NCBI GenBank assembly: GCA_002360945.1 | Contig: DERO01000029.1 | Span: forward strand, 1 to 44,202 | Direction: 5' to 3' | Length of the DNA: 44,202 bases | Origin: Leclercia adecarboxylata | GTDB taxonomy: Bacteria; Pseudomonadota; Gammaproteobacteria; Enterobacterales; Enterobacteriaceae | Shown here: positions 31,503 through 43,807 of the stretch, piece after piece | How positions within the stretch are numbered: position 1 is the stretch's first letter | How the letters are laid out: each line of letters opens with the position of its first letter | Program-made: the position numbers and the translations under genes | Notes under the pieces: model-generated | What the model saw: only the letters and a program-made list of their open reading frames with translations | Told to the model about the DNA's origin: nothing | Databases searched by the model: none

Positions 31503-31530
31503 TTGACTCATTTTCAACTCTCCCTATAAT
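31503..31530 (+). promoter_or_regulatory. Promoter of the valU-valX-valY-lysV operon
   Basis: TTGACT (31503-31508), 16-base spacer and perfect TATAAT (31525-31530), then a GC-rich discriminator (GCGACTCC), the signature of a strong, stringently regulated tRNA promoter. Confidence 0.93.
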
Positions 31531-31547
31531 GCGACTCCACACAGCGG

Positions 31548-31623
31548 GGGTGATTAGCTCAGTTGGTAGAGCATCTCCTTTACACGGAGGGGGTCGGCGG
31601 TTCGAGCCCGTCATCACCCACCA
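31548..31623 (+). tRNA. valU: tRNA-Val(TAC)
   Basis: A 76-base tRNA with encoded CCA; acceptor GGGTGAT/ATCACCC, anticodon TAC in CCTTTACACGG. It differs from the next two copies only by compensated bases in the acceptor stem (T-A here, C-G there). Confidence 0.97.
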
Positions 31624-31665
31624 TCTACTTCGATAGATGCCGCAGTGTAGATAAGAATTGAGAAT

Positions 31666-31741
31666 GGGCGATTAGCTCAGTTGGTAGAGCATCTCCTTTA
31701 CACGGAGGGGGTCGGCGGTTCGAGCCCGTCATCGCCCACCA
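31666..31741 (+). tRNA. valX: tRNA-Val(TAC), second copy
   Basis: A 76-base tRNA with acceptor GGGCGAT/ATCGCCC, anticodon TAC and encoded CCA. Identical to the third copy. Confidence 0.97.
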
Positions 31742-31771
31742 TTCTCACCTTATCGATAGCAGTTCCGAAAT

Positions 31772-31847
31772 GGGCGATTAGCTCAGTTGGTAGAGCATCT
31801 CCTTTACACGGAGGGGGTCGGCGGTTCGAGCCCGTCATCGCCCACCA
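31772..31847 (+). tRNA. valY: tRNA-Val(TAC), third copy
   Basis: A 76-base tRNA identical to the second copy; four bases separate it from tRNA-Lys. Confidence 0.97.
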
Positions 31848-31851
31848 TTTC

Positions 31852-31927
31852 GGGTCGTTAGCTCAGTTGGTAGAGCAGTTGACTTTTAATCAATTGGTCG
31901 CAGGTTCGAATCCTGCACGACCCACCA
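31852..31927 (+). tRNA. lysV: tRNA-Lys(TTT)
   Basis: A 76-base tRNA, acceptor GGGTCGT/ACGACCC, anticodon TTT in GACTTTTAATC, encoded CCA. Last of the four-tRNA operon. Its final 18 bases are repeated downstream together with the terminator. Confidence 0.97.
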
Positions 31928-31931
31928 ATGT

Positions 31932-31957
31932 AAAAAAGCGCCCTAAAGGCGCTTTTT
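31932..31957 (+). terminator. Terminator of the valUXY-lysV operon
   Basis: AAAAAAGCGCC-CTAAA-GGCGCTTTTTT directly after lysV. Confidence 0.92.
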
Positions 31958-32086
31958 TGCTATCTGCGATATGGACGATTCGAACCTGCAGCAGGTTCGA
32001 GCCGAACGCAGTGAGGCACCGGAGCCGTTTACGGCGACGGCCCGAAGGGCGAGCGAAGCGAGTCATCCTGCACGACCCACCAATGT

Positions 32087-32113
32087 AAAAAAGCGCCCTA
32101 AAGGCGCTTTTTT
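32087..32113 (+). terminator. Second copy of the lysV terminator
   Basis: An exact repeat of the lysV terminator hairpin with a T run, part of the 61-base duplication. It insulates the next gene from the tRNA operon. Confidence 0.85.
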
Positions 32114-32149
32114 GCTATCTGCGATTCCTGCCAATACTGGTAGGCTCAC

Positions 32150-32176
32150 TCAAGTCCTTCTATTCCCTGCCGATAT
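32150..32176 (+). promoter_or_regulatory. Candidate sigma-28 (FliA) promoter of the FlxA-like gene
   Basis: TCAAGTCC, an exact 11-base spacer and GCCGATAT match the flagellar consensus TAAAGTTT-N11-GCCGATAA at 5 of 8 and 7 of 8 positions. It lies 26 bases before the start codon. Confidence 0.7.
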
Positions 32177-32202
32177 CTCTTCTTTAGGCAGAGGAAATCA
32201 GC

Positions 32203-32544
32203 ATGACAACTATTCAAACATCCGCAGCGTCCGTACAAACCCAACGCAGCAGCGGCAGCAGTTCCAGCGGGAACGATCTGTCCTCACAGATCAGCCGTCT
32301 TACCACTCAAATTACCAAACTGACCCAGCAGTTGAAGGATGTTGCCAACGGCAGTGGCTCTACAGAGGAAAAAAAGAAACAGCAAGAGTTGCTGCAAACG
32401 CAGATCAAAATGCTGCAAGCACAACTTGCGCAGTTGCAGCGTCGCCAGGCGGAAGAAGCGCAGCAGAAGCAGGAGACACAGCAAGCCAAAGCGGAAGGCG
32501 TAAACTCCCCTTCCGCCGATCACCAGATTGATATCTACGTTTAA
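32203..32544 (+). CDS. FlxA-like coiled-coil protein
   Basis: A 113-residue protein with no signal peptide or membrane segment. A Ser/Thr-rich N-terminus (1-28) is followed by a long coiled coil (about 28-95) of Gln/Leu heptads ([31 protein letters not shown]). It resembles FlxA, a FliA-regulated protein of the E. coli Qin prophage, and the upstream region carries a good sigma-28 promoter match. AGAGGAAA precedes the ATG. Its stop overlaps the convergent yfeR stop by three bases. Function unknown; probably flagellum-associated. Confidence 0.85.
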   Translation: MTTIQTSAASVQTQRSSGSSSSGNDLSSQISRLTTQITKLTQQLKDVANGSGSTEEKKKQQELLQTQIKMLQAQLAQLQRRQAEEAQQKQETQQAKAEGVNSPSADHQIDIYV

Positions 32545-33476
32545 CGTTCCCCGGCAGTAAACAGGGGATCTCGTATGCGGGCCTCGGTCAGCCGCTGCGC
32601 CTGCATACGAACCACCTCCCACAGCGCCTGTGCCGCCCCCGACAACGAGCGATTCTTGCGACGAACCAGCATCAGCTTGCGCTCGACGATCGGCGTGAAG
32701 CGTTTGACCGTTAAGCGACTCCCCTGGGGCAACGGCAGCGCCAGCGCCGGCAGCACGCTGATACCAATCCCGGCTTCTACCATCGGAAAGAGCGTGGCGG
32801 GATGGCCAATCTCCTGCACAATTGTCGCCCTCACCTGCTGTTCTGCAAGGGCCGCATCAATAAGGGGCCGACTGCCGGAAGCGTAATCCTGTAACACCAG
32901 CTTTGCCCCCTGCAGCGCCTGCCAGGTGACCTGCTCCTGTGCGGCGAGGGGATCGTCATCACGACAGAGCAGTAAAAAGGGCTCCGAGAGCACCTCTTCG
33001 CACTCGAGATCGCTGACAGGCCCCGGATCGATAACGATGCCGAAATCTACCTCCCCCTGGCGGATGCTCTCCAGCACCCATTGCTGCGGTCGATCGTGCA
33101 GCACAAAATTAATATCCGGGTACTGTTGATTACTTTGCGCGATGCAGTGCGGAATAAGATGCGCTGAAATGGTCTGGCTGGCGGCGACGCGTACCGTTCC
33201 GGAGAGCTGCTGTCCTACCCGGCCCACGTCCCGCAGGGTACTGGAAAGCTCATCGAGGATCCGCTCCAGCCGGGCCGCCAGCTGATGACCCGCCTCCGTC
33301 AGCATCACTTCCCGGGTGGTTCTGTCGATCAGCCGTACGCCGGTCTGCTGCTCCAGCTCTTTCACGCTGTGGCTGACCGCCGACTGGCTCAGGCCGATTA
33401 TTTCGCCTGCACGGCTAAAACTTTTCGCCTGCGCGACGGTGACAAAAACACGCAACTGTCGTAACGAGTAATTCAT
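32541..33476 (-). CDS. yfeR: LysR-type regulator YfeR
   Basis: A 311-residue LysR-family transcription factor. N-terminal winged helix-turn-helix (1-60; [20 protein letters not shown]) and C-terminal periplasmic-binding-like effector domain (about 90-300). Divergent from yfeH with an 83-base gap, the usual layout for a LysR regulator and its target. Sequence and position match E. coli YfeR; effector unknown to me. Confidence 0.93.
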   Translation of the reverse strand: MNYSLRQLRVFVTVAQAKSFSRAGEIIGLSQSAVSHSVKELEQQTGVRLIDRTTREVMLTEAGHQLAARLERILDELSSTLRDVGRVGQQLSGTVRVAASQTISAHLIPHCIAQSNQQYPDINFVLHDRPQQWVLESIRQGEVDFGIVIDPGPVSDLECEEVLSEPFLLLCRDDDPLAAQEQVTWQALQGAKLVLQDYASGSRPLIDAALAEQQVRATIVQEIGHPATLFPMVEAGIGISVLPALALPLPQGSRLTVKRFTPIVERKLMLVRRKNRSLSGAAQALWEVVRMQAQRLTEARIRDPLFTAGER

Positions 33477-33565
33477 CTGTTTTACTCATGAATAGATGCA
33501 ATAAATCAATTTTATTTCTCAAAAGGAAGAAAGCACAATAGCGCTATCTGTTTTCAGGAGTGTTT

Positions 33566-34564
33566 ATGAAACTTTTTCGTATTCTCGATCCGTTCACCCT
33601 CACCCTAATCGTCGTTGTCCTGCTCGCCTCATTCTTCCCCGCCCGGGGTGGATTTGTGCCGTTTTTTGAAGGCCTCACCACCGCCGCCATCGCGCTGCTG
33701 TTCTTTATGCACGGGGCAAAACTTTCCCGGGAAGCGATTATCTCTGGCGGTAGCCACTGGCGCCTGCATCTGTGGGTAATGTGTAGCACCTTTGTGATCT
33801 TCCCGGTGCTGGGCGTGCTGTTTGCCTGGTGGGCACCGGTCAACGTCGATCCGGCCCTTTATACTGGCTTCCTGTACCTCTGTATTTTGCCAGCCACGGT
33901 GCAATCAGCGATCGCCTTTACCTCCATGGCGGGCGGCAACGTCGCGGCGGCCGTCTGCTCGGCGTCGGCCTCCAGCCTGCTGGGGATTTTCCTCTCGCCG
34001 CTGCTGGTTGGGTTGGTGATGGACATGCACGGGGCGGAGGGCAGTCTGGAGCAGGTAGGTAAAATCATGCTGCAGTTGCTGCTGCCGTTTGTGCTGGGGC
34101 ATCTTTCCCGTCCGTGGATCGGAGCCTTTGTGGCGAAGCATAAGAAGTGGATTGCCAAAACCGATCAGTCATCGATTCTGCTGGTGGTTTACTCCGCCTT
34201 CAGCGAAGCCGTGGTCAATGGCATCTGGCACAAAGTCGGGGTCGGGTCGCTGCTGTTTATCGTGGTAGTCAGCCTGGTGCTGCTGGCACTCGTGATTGGC
34301 ATCAACGTGTTTGCCGCGCGCCGCTTCGGGTTCAACAAAGCCGATGAAATTACCATTGTCTTCTGCGGGTCGAAAAAGAGCCTGGCGAACGGGATCCCGA
34401 TGGCCAACATTCTGTTTCCGACCTCGGTGATAGGGATGATGGTGCTGCCGCTGATGATCTTCCACCAGCTGCAGCTCATGATTTGCGCGGTCATGGCGCG
34501 TCGCTATAAACGTCAGACCGACGAATTGCAGGCCCGGGAGCAGGCCAGCACGGCGAAGGTCTAA
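33566..34564 (+). CDS. yfeH: Bile acid:sodium symporter family protein YfeH
   Basis: A 332-residue polytopic membrane protein (about 9-10 hydrophobic segments) of the SBF-like family. Conserved features include FFMHGAKLSREAI, LPATVQSAIAFTSMAGGN and FCGSKKSLANGIPMA. The substrate is unknown. ATG 33566, after CAGGAG, matches the E. coli start; a GTG two codons upstream is less likely. Probably controlled by the divergent yfeR. Confidence 0.93.
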   Translation: MKLFRILDPFTLTLIVVVLLASFFPARGGFVPFFEGLTTAAIALLFFMHGAKLSREAIISGGSHWRLHLWVMCSTFVIFPVLGVLFAWWAPVNVDPALYTGFLYLCILPATVQSAIAFTSMAGGNVAAAVCSASASSLLGIFLSPLLVGLVMDMHGAEGSLEQVGKIMLQLLLPFVLGHLSRPWIGAFVAKHKKWIAKTDQSSILLVVYSAFSEAVVNGIWHKVGVGSLLFIVVVSLVLLALVIGINVFAARRFGFNKADEITIVFCGSKKSLANGIPMANILFPTSVIGMMVLPLMIFHQLQLMICAVMARRYKRQTDELQAREQASTAKV

Positions 34565-34776
34565 GGACGACGCAGGGGCTGAACCAGCTGGGTCAGCCCT
34601 TCAGTTTTAATCAGTAACGTGAGCGCCATCAGCTCGCCAAGATGCCCGGCAGGAAACTCATCCTTCCGGGCAAACCACAGCAGATACTCTTCCGGCACAT
34701 CAATCAGCCGACGGCCTTTGTACTTCCCGAACGGCATCTCGGTATTGGCTATCTCGATAAGCTGCGCTTTATCCAC
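34561..34776 (-). CDS. ypeB: YpeB, DUF3820 small protein
   Basis: A 71-residue protein (MPFGKYKGRRLIDVPEEYLL motif at 14-33) matching E. coli YpeB (72 residues). The start is GTG 34776 with GGAGAG upstream, one base after the ligA stop, so it is translated from the ligA mRNA. Its stop overlaps the convergent yfeH stop by four bases. Function unknown; the family is often fused or linked to nucleic-acid enzymes. Confidence 0.92.
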   Translation of the reverse strand: MDKAQLIEIANTEMPFGKYKGRRLIDVPEEYLLWFARKDEFPAGHLGELMALTLLIKTEGLTQLVQPLRRP

Positions 34777-34777
34777 G

Positions 34778-37842
<3,065 letters not shown>

Positions 37843-38072
37843 TATATTCTCTGTTGTTCTAACACCTTGCCACCACGGCAAACATTTACTCACTAAGAGT
37901 ATTTGCCGATTACGTCAAGTGCAAGTGTATGCGGAGCATTCGCAGCATAAAGATGAACTAAATCGTGCTTTTTGCTGTTTTTTCGAACATTTCCGAACTG
38001 GTCAATGCGCCGCAGCTGGCTAATATAGGCAGGCAATTTCACTGGTTGTGATAAAAGGAGCTCAACCTGGTT

Positions 38073-38834
38073 ATGGTTTCATCAACATCTTCCCCTCCCC
38101 GCAGCGGCGTCTGGTACTTTTCTCAGGGCTGGAAACTGGTCTCGCTGCCGGGCATCCGGCGTTTTGTGATCCTCCCGCTACTGATTAACATTCTGCTGAT
38201 GGGGGGGGCCTTCTGGTGGCTGTTTACCCGCCTGGACACCTGGATCCCGGCGCTGATGAGCTACGTCCCCGACTGGCTGCAGTGGCTGAGCTATCTGCTG
38301 TGGCCAGTGGCGATCGTCTCGGTATTACTGGTGTTTGGTTACTTTTTCTCAACCCTGGCGAACTGGATAGCCGCACCTTTTAACGGCCTGCTGGCTGAAC
38401 AACTGGAAGCGCGGCTGACGGGGGCTACGCCGCCGGACACCGGCGTGCTGGGCATCATGAAAGATCTGCCGCGCATAATGAAACGTGAGTGGCAGAAATT
38501 CGCGTGGTACCTGCCCCGCGCCATCGTGCTGCTGATCCTCTACTTTATTCCGGGCATCGGGCAGACGGTTGCCCCGGTGCTCTGGTTCCTGTTCAGCGCC
38601 TGGATGCTGGCTATCCAGTATTGCGACTACCCGTTCGATAACCATAAGGTTCCGTTTAAAGAGATGCGTAGCGCCCTGCGCGCCCGCAAAATGACCAACA
38701 TGCAGTTTGGCGCGCTGACCAGCCTGTTCACGATGATCCCGTTCCTGAACCTGTTCATTATGCCGGTGGCGGTTTGCGGCGCGACGGCGATGTGGGTCGA
38801 CTGTTATCGCGATAAACACGCGTTGTGGAAATAA
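38073..38834 (+). CDS. cysZ: Sulfate transporter CysZ
   Basis: A 253-residue inner-membrane sulfate uptake protein, the same length as in E. coli and nearly identical in its core ([58 protein letters not shown]). Several hydrophobic segments. Upstream of cysK, with which it shares the cysteine regulon role. Divergent from zipA. Confidence 0.97.
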   Translation: MVSSTSSPPRSGVWYFSQGWKLVSLPGIRRFVILPLLINILLMGGAFWWLFTRLDTWIPALMSYVPDWLQWLSYLLWPVAIVSVLLVFGYFFSTLANWIAAPFNGLLAEQLEARLTGATPPDTGVLGIMKDLPRIMKREWQKFAWYLPRAIVLLILYFIPGIGQTVAPVLWFLFSAWMLAIQYCDYPFDNHKVPFKEMRSALRARKMTNMQFGALTSLFTMIPFLNLFIMPVAVCGATAMWVDCYRDKHALWK

Positions 38835-38842
38835 GGTAAATA

Positions 38843-38866
38843 AAGGGATGGCTTATGCCATCCCTT
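38843..38866 (+). terminator. Hairpin after cysZ
   Basis: AAGGGATGGC-TTAT-GCCATCCCTT, a perfect 10-bp stem eight bases after the cysZ stop; the T run is weak. Confidence 0.75.
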
Positions 38867-38988
38867 ATTCCATACTGGATAGCATTATTTCTCATCAGCA
38901 TATAGATATGCGAATTCCTTACTTCCCCATACTTATGCAACAGGTATGCTGGGTCGGTATCCCAATTTCAAACAGTTAAGGACAGGCC
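38867..38988 (+). promoter_or_regulatory. cysK promoter region
   Basis: This stretch follows the E. coli cysK promoter closely, with TATGCT (38946-38951) as the likely -10 and AAGGA before the start. A CysB-activated promoter is expected here from E. coli; CysB sites are too degenerate to mark. Confidence 0.6.
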
Positions 38989-39960
38989 ATGAGTAAGATT
39001 TTTGAAGACAACTCGCTGACTATCGGTCACACGCCCCTGGTTCGACTGAACCGTATCGGTAATGGACGCATTCTGGCGAAGGTAGAATCTCGTAACCCAA
39101 GCTTCAGCGTAAAATGCCGTATCGGTGCCAATATGATTTGGGATGCCGAAAAGCGTGGCGTGTTGAAACCGGGCGTTGAGCTGGTTGAGCCGACCAGCGG
39201 TAACACTGGTATTGCTCTGGCCTACGTCGCCGCTGCGCGCGGTTACAAGCTGACCCTGACCATGCCGGAAACCATGAGTATTGAACGCCGCAAGCTGCTG
39301 AAGGCGCTGGGTGCGAATCTGGTATTAACCGAAGGCGCAAAAGGTATGAAGGGCGCGATTCAGAAAGCGGAAGAGATTGTTGCCAGCGACCCGGCCAAAT
39401 ACCTGCTGCTGCAGCAGTTCAGCAACCCGGCTAACCCGGAAATTCACGAGAAGACCACCGGCCCGGAAATCTGGGAAGATACCGACGGTCAGGTTGATGT
39501 CTTTATTTCCGGCGTAGGTACCGGCGGTACGCTGACCGGCGTGTCTCGCTATATTAAAGGCACAAAAGGTAAAAAAGATCTGATTACCGTTGCCGTTGAA
39601 CCTACCGACTCCCCGGTAATTGCTCAGGCGCTAGCCGGTGAAGAGCTGAAACCCGGCCCGCATAAAATTCAGGGTATCGGCGCAGGCTTCATTCCGGGCA
39701 ACCTGGATCTGAAACTGATTGATAAAGTGGTGGCTATCACCAACGATGAAGCCATCTCTACTGCCCGTCGTCTGATGGAAGAAGAAGGTATTCTGGCCGG
39801 GATCTCCTCCGGTGCTGCCGTTGCCGCCGCGCTGCAGTTACTCGAAGATGAAACCTTTACCAATAAGAATATCGTGGTTATTCTTCCTTCCTCGGGTGAG
39901 CGTTATTTGAGTACTGCACTGTTTGCCGATCTCTTCACAGAGAAAGAATTGCAACAGTAG
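38989..39960 (+). CDS. cysK: Cysteine synthase A (O-acetylserine sulfhydrylase)
   Basis: A 323-residue PLP enzyme making cysteine from O-acetylserine and sulfide. PLP lysine in [12 protein letters not shown] (residue 42), substrate loop EPTSGNTG (about 66-73), phosphate loop [10 protein letters not shown] (about 175-184). Length and sequence match E. coli CysK. Neighbour of cysZ and ptsH, as in E. coli. Confidence 0.98.
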   Translation: MSKIFEDNSLTIGHTPLVRLNRIGNGRILAKVESRNPSFSVKCRIGANMIWDAEKRGVLKPGVELVEPTSGNTGIALAYVAAARGYKLTLTMPETMSIERRKLLKALGANLVLTEGAKGMKGAIQKAEEIVASDPAKYLLLQQFSNPANPEIHEKTTGPEIWEDTDGQVDVFISGVGTGGTLTGVSRYIKGTKGKKDLITVAVEPTDSPVIAQALAGEELKPGPHKIQGIGAGFIPGNLDLKLIDKVVAITNDEAISTARRLMEEEGILAGISSGAAVAAALQLLEDETFTNKNIVVILPSSGERYLSTALFADLFTEKELQQ

Positions 39961-39982
39961 TGCCAGAATGTAAATATCGCGT

Positions 39983-40010
39983 AAAAAAGCACCCATTCGG
40001 GTGCTTTTTT
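39983..40010 (+). terminator. cysK terminator
   Basis: AAAAAAGCACCC-ATTC-GGGTGCTTTTTT, 22 bases after the cysK stop. Confidence 0.93.
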
Positions 40011-40339
40011 GTGGCCTGCTTCAAAGTTTTATCTCGTCCGGCATTGCTTCACCCCGTTGGCTCTGGTATTTAAGCTGACAATTATTTTGAAGCTCGAAAT
40101 TAATCGATACACGAATTCCCGCTGCTGAATCGATTTTATGATTTGGTTCAAGTCTTGCTTTCGCGGCATAATGTTTAATGTCGAACGAGACGTCAGCAGC
40201 CTGACATGCCAGTACCGGAATACGTTTGACACATCTGTGCCTCGTGCCGTTAAGCCGGTGCTAACAATACAGGCTAAAGTCCTGCCGCCAGGCTAGACTT
40301 TAGTTCCACAACACTAAACCAATAAGTTGGGGAAATACA
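40011..40339 (+). promoter_or_regulatory. ptsH operon promoter region
   Basis: A gene-free stretch matching the E. coli pts control region. CATAAT (40167-40172) is the P0 -10 element downstream of a TTTGGTTCAAG CRP-type site, and TAGACT (40294-40299) is the likely P1 -10. CRP, Cra and Mlc control is known in E. coli. The upstream half of the region is less conserved and I see no gene in it. Confidence 0.72.
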
Positions 40340-40597
40340 ATGTTCCAGCAAGAAGTTACCATTACCGCTCCGAACGGTCTGCACACCCGCCCTGCTGCTC
40401 AGTTTGTTAAAGAAGCGAAAGGCTTCACTTCTGAGATCACTGTGACTTCCAACGGCAAAAGCGCCAGCGCAAAAAGCCTGTTCAAACTGCAGACTCTGGG
40501 TCTGACTCAGGGCACTGTTGTAACCATCTCCGCAGAAGGCGAAGACGAGCAGAAAGCAGTTGAGCATCTGGTAAAACTGATGGCTGAGCTCGAGTAA
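40340..40597 (+). CDS. ptsH: Phosphocarrier protein HPr
   Basis: An 85-residue general PTS carrier. The phosphorylated His15 is in [12 protein letters not shown] and the Ser46 region is in SAKSLFKLQ. It takes phosphate from EI and passes it to sugar-specific EIIs. Same length and almost the same sequence as E. coli HPr. First gene of ptsHI-crr. Confidence 0.98.
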
Positions 40598-40642
40598 GTT
40601 TCCGGGTTCTTTGTAAAAATCAGTCACAAGTAAGGTAGGGTT

Positions 40643-42370
40643 ATGATTTCAGGCATTTTAGCATCCCCGGGTATCGCTTTCGGCAAAGCACTGCTGCTGA
40701 AAGAAGACGAGATCGTCATCGACCGGAAAAAAATTTCTGCTGATAAGGTAAATCAGGAAGTTGAGCGTTTTCTGAGTGGCCGTGCAAAAGCATCTGCGCA
40801 GCTGGAAACGATCAAAACTAAAGCTGGCGAAACTTTCGGTGAAGAAAAAGAAGCCATCTTCGAAGGGCACATCATGTTGCTCGAAGATGAGGAGCTGGAG
40901 CAGGAAATCATAGCCCTGATTAAAGATAAAGGCATGACGGCCGACGCGGCTGCCCATGAAGTTATCGAAGGTCAGGCGACTGCCCTGGAAGAGCTTGACG
41001 ATGAATACCTGAAAGAACGTGCGGCTGACGTGCGTGATATCGGTAAGCGCCTGCTGCGCAACATCCTCGGCCTGGCCATCATCGATCTGAGCGCCATTCA
41101 GGACGAAGTGATCCTGGTTGCTGCTGACCTGACCCCGTCAGAAACCGCACAGCTGAACCTGAACAAGGTGCTGGGTTTCATCACTGACGCTGGTGGCCGT
41201 ACCTCCCACACCTCTATCATGGCGCGTTCTCTGGAACTGCCTGCCATCGTGGGTACCGGTAGCGTCACCTCTCAGGTTAAAAACGACGACTATCTGATTC
41301 TGGATGCCGTAAACAATCTGGTTTACGTCAACCCAACTAACGACCAAATCGAACAGCTGCGTGCCGTTCAGGAACAGGTTGCGACCGAGAAAGCCGAACT
41401 GGCCAAACTGAAAGATCTGCCAGCGATCACGCTGGACGGCCATCAGGTTGAAGTCTGCGCCAACATCGGTACCGTACGTGACGTTGATGGCGCTGAGCGC
41501 AACGGCGCAGAAGGTGTCGGCCTGTACCGTACCGAATTCCTGTTCATGGACCGTGACGCCCTGCCGACCGAAGAAGAGCAGTTTGCTGCTTATAAAGCGG
41601 TTGCTGAAGCCTGTGGCTCACAGGCAGTTATCGTCCGTACCATGGACATCGGCGGCGACAAAGAGCTGCCGTACATGAACTTCCCGAAAGAAGAGAACCC
41701 GTTCCTGGGCTGGCGTGCCGTGCGTATCGCCATGGATCGTAAAGAGATCCTGCGCGACCAGGTTCGTGCCATCCTGCGTGCTTCTGCTTTCGGTAAGCTG
41801 CGTATCATGTTCCCGATGATCATCTCTGTTGAAGAAGTGCGTGCACTGAAGAAAGAGATCGAAATCTACAAACAGGAACTGCGCGACGAAGGTAAAGCCT
41901 TCGACGAAGCCATCGAAGTTGGCGTAATGGTAGAAACCCCAGCCGCCGCCACGATTGCCCGTCATTTAGCGAAAGAAGTCGATTTCTTTAGTATTGGTAC
42001 CAACGATTTAACCCAGTACACCCTGGCAGTTGACCGTGGTAATGATATGATTTCACATCTTTACCAGCCAATGTCACCGTCCGTGCTGACGCTTATCAAG
42101 CAAGTTATTGATGCTTCTCATGCGGAAGGCAAATGGACTGGTATGTGTGGTGAGCTTGCAGGCGACGAACGTGCTACACTTCTGTTGCTGGGTATGGGTC
42201 TGGACGAATTCTCAATGAGCGCCATTTCCATCCCTCGCATCAAGAAGATTATCCGTAACACGAACTTCGAAGATGCGAAGGTATTAGCAGAGCAGGCTCT
42301 TGCTCAACCGACAACGGACGAGTTAATGACGCTGGTTAACAAGTTCATTGAAGAAAAAACAATCTGCTAA
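40643..42370 (+). CDS. ptsI: PTS enzyme I
   Basis: A 575-residue PEP-protein phosphotransferase starting the PTS cascade. N-terminal domain with phosphorylated His in [17 protein letters not shown] (about residue 189), then the PEP-binding TIM barrel ([42 protein letters not shown], Cys502-type [10 protein letters not shown]). Matches E. coli EI in length. Co-transcribed with ptsH and crr. Confidence 0.98.
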   Translation: MISGILASPGIAFGKALLLKEDEIVIDRKKISADKVNQEVERFLSGRAKASAQLETIKTKAGETFGEEKEAIFEGHIMLLEDEELEQEIIALIKDKGMTADAAAHEVIEGQATALEELDDEYLKERAADVRDIGKRLLRNILGLAIIDLSAIQDEVILVAADLTPSETAQLNLNKVLGFITDAGGRTSHTSIMARSLELPAIVGTGSVTSQVKNDDYLILDAVNNLVYVNPTNDQIEQLRAVQEQVATEKAELAKLKDLPAITLDGHQVEVCANIGTVRDVDGAERNGAEGVGLYRTEFLFMDRDALPTEEEQFAAYKAVAEACGSQAVIVRTMDIGGDKELPYMNFPKEENPFLGWRAVRIAMDRKEILRDQVRAILRASAFGKLRIMFPMIISVEEVRALKKEIEIYKQELRDEGKAFDEAIEVGVMVETPAAATIARHLAKEVDFFSIGTNDLTQYTLAVDRGNDMISHLYQPMSPSVLTLIKQVIDASHAEGKWTGMCGELAGDERATLLLLGMGLDEFSMSAISIPRIKKIIRNTNFEDAKVLAEQALAQPTTDELMTLVNKFIEEKTIC

Positions 42371-42413
42371 TCCACGAGATGCGGCCCAATTTACTGCTTA
42401 GGAGAGATGGCTA

Positions 42414-42917
42414 ATGGGGTTATTTAGTAAACTGTTCGGTGACAAAGGCAACAGCGACACCGGAACTATTGAGATCGTTGCTCCGCTGTCTGGTGAAATC
42501 GTCAATATCGAAGACGTGCCGGATGTCGTGTTTGCAGAGAAAATTGTTGGTGATGGCATTGCTATCAAACCGACCGGTAACAAAATGGTTGCACCGGTTG
42601 ATGGTACCATCGGTAAGATTTTTGAAACCAACCACGCATTTTCTATCGAATCTGATAGCGGTATTGAGCTGTTCGTTCACTTCGGTATCGACACCGTCGA
42701 GCTGAAAGGCGAAGGCTTCAAGCGTATCGCTGAAGAAGGCCAGCGCGTAAAAGTTGGCGACCCGGTCATTGAATTCGATCTGCCACTGCTGGAAGAGAAA
42801 GCCAAGTCTACCCTGACTCCGGTTGTTATCTCCAACATGGACGAAATCAAAGAACTGATCAAACTGTCCGGCAGCGTTACCGTGGGTGAAACCCCGGTTA
42901 TCCGCATCAAGAAGTAA
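42414..42917 (+). CDS. crr: PTS glucose-specific enzyme IIA (IIAGlc)
   Basis: A 167-residue soluble phosphocarrier for glucose uptake and regulator of adenylate cyclase and inducer exclusion. Phosphorylated His is in [13 protein letters not shown] (His88 equivalent to E. coli His90), with the second active-site His in [11 protein letters not shown]. From [12 protein letters not shown] onward it is nearly identical to E. coli, but the first 16 residues ([16 protein letters not shown]) are shorter and different from the E. coli membrane-anchoring N-terminus. AGGAGA precedes the ATG at good spacing. Confidence 0.97.
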   Translation: MGLFSKLFGDKGNSDTGTIEIVAPLSGEIVNIEDVPDVVFAEKIVGDGIAIKPTGNKMVAPVDGTIGKIFETNHAFSIESDSGIELFVHFGIDTVELKGEGFKRIAEEGQRVKVGDPVIEFDLPLLEEKAKSTLTPVVISNMDEIKELIKLSGSVTVGETPVIRIKK

Positions 42918-42932
42918 TTTCTTGCCGCACAG

Positions 42933-42959
42933 AAAAATGGCGCCTTCGGGCGCCATTTT
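42933..42959. terminator. Bidirectional terminator between crr and pdxK
   Basis: AAAAATGGCGCC-TTCG-GGCGCCATTTT, a strong hairpin with UUCG loop between convergent genes. Confidence 0.93.
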
Positions 42960-42965
42960 CGTTTG

Positions 42966-43802
42966 TCAGGCCGGCAGAACCAGCTCGTCGTATCCTTTCT
43001 GTTGGGTGTATTGCATCACCTGCGTCACCCTGTCCCCTGCCCGGCTTATCGCCGCGGCCACGCTCTCACGCTGTACCAGGGCGCTTGCCAGTTCCGAACA
43101 GAACAGATCCCCGGTCCCTTTCAGATCGGCCTGAATGCGCGGGTGGGCGCTGACCGTCACGTTGTCGTGAGAAACCAGCACCACGTGGATGCTGTCAGCA
43201 TCACCGGCAACCGGCGCGCTGGTGATCGCCACCCACTGCAGGGTATCGGAAAGTAACCCTCTGGCGGCCTCAATGGCGCTGGCATTGTCCCGGCACGACT
43301 TGCCGCTGAGGACTTCCAGCTCATAGACGTTCGGTGTAATTCCCTGTGCCAGCGGCAGCAGGTGCTGACGGTAGGCTTCCGGGATCTCCGGTTTGACGTA
43401 GGTGCCGCTGTCGGTGTCACCAATCACCGGGTCCACGAGGATCAGCACATCGGGATGCTGCGCCTTGACCGCACGCAGCCACTCCGCCAACAGGGCAATC
43501 TGGCTGGCGCTGCCCATGTAGCCGGTAGTCACCGCTTTCAGCTCGCGCAGCACGTCGCGCTCGTCCAGGGCTTTGAGATAGCCGCTGAACCATTCGTCGG
43601 GGATCACCCCGCCGTAAAAAGTGTCGTAGTGCGGGGTATTGCTGAACAGCACCGTCGGGATCGCCGTCACGTTGAGATGATGCTGGCGAATATTGGGCAC
43701 CGCAATGCTGTTACCGACGCTGCCGTACACCACCTGGGACTGCACCGCCACAATATCGGTTTGCTGCGCCCGGGTTTTATCCCGGAATAAAATCATTTCC
43801 AT
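42966..43802 (-). CDS. pdxK: Pyridoxine/pyridoxal/pyridoxamine kinase
   Basis: A 278-residue ribokinase-fold kinase making PLP precursors. Conserved [18 protein letters not shown] (about 135), [13 protein letters not shown] and the catalytic GTGD in [10 protein letters not shown] (about 226). Five residues shorter than E. coli PdxK, lacking its C-terminal tail. ATG 43802 is only 5 bases after the cysM stop; an in-frame ATG at 43796 sits at better spacing from AAAGG. Probably translated from the cysM mRNA. Confidence 0.95.
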   Translation of the reverse strand: MEMILFRDKTRAQQTDIVAVQSQVVYGSVGNSIAVPNIRQHHLNVTAIPTVLFSNTPHYDTFYGGVIPDEWFSGYLKALDERDVLRELKAVTTGYMGSASQIALLAEWLRAVKAQHPDVLILVDPVIGDTDSGTYVKPEIPEAYRQHLLPLAQGITPNVYELEVLSGKSCRDNASAIEAARGLLSDTLQWVAITSAPVAGDADSIHVVLVSHDNVTVSAHPRIQADLKGTGDLFCSELASALVQRESVAAAISRAGDRVTQVMQYTQQKGYDELVLPA

Positions 43803-43807
43803 AGCCT

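Larger units (their letters stand above)
31910..32125 (+). repeat. Direct repeat of the tRNA-Lys 3' end plus terminator
   Basis: Two identical 61-base copies, 31910-31970 and 32065-32125, each hold the last 18 bases of lysV, the ACGACCCACCA end, and the whole terminator. The 94 bases between include an inverted T-arm copy (GATTCGAACCTGC, then GCAGGTTCGAG, a 19-base palindrome at 31979-31997) and a GC-rich stretch. This resembles a tRNA-end duplication or remnant attachment site; no integrase is present. Confidence 0.85.

Noticed and set aside
31548..31847. Three near-identical 76-base repeats
   Set aside because: They are tRNA-Val genes, fully explained by cloverleaf sequence and anticodon TAC.
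40029..40232. 67-codon open frame in the ptsH upstream region
   Set aside because: It overlaps the conserved pts promoter elements and has no convincing start or homologue.
42407..42427. Six-codon mini-frame overlapping the crr start
   Set aside because: Its ATG is too close to the ribosome site; the spacing favours the crr ATG at 42414.
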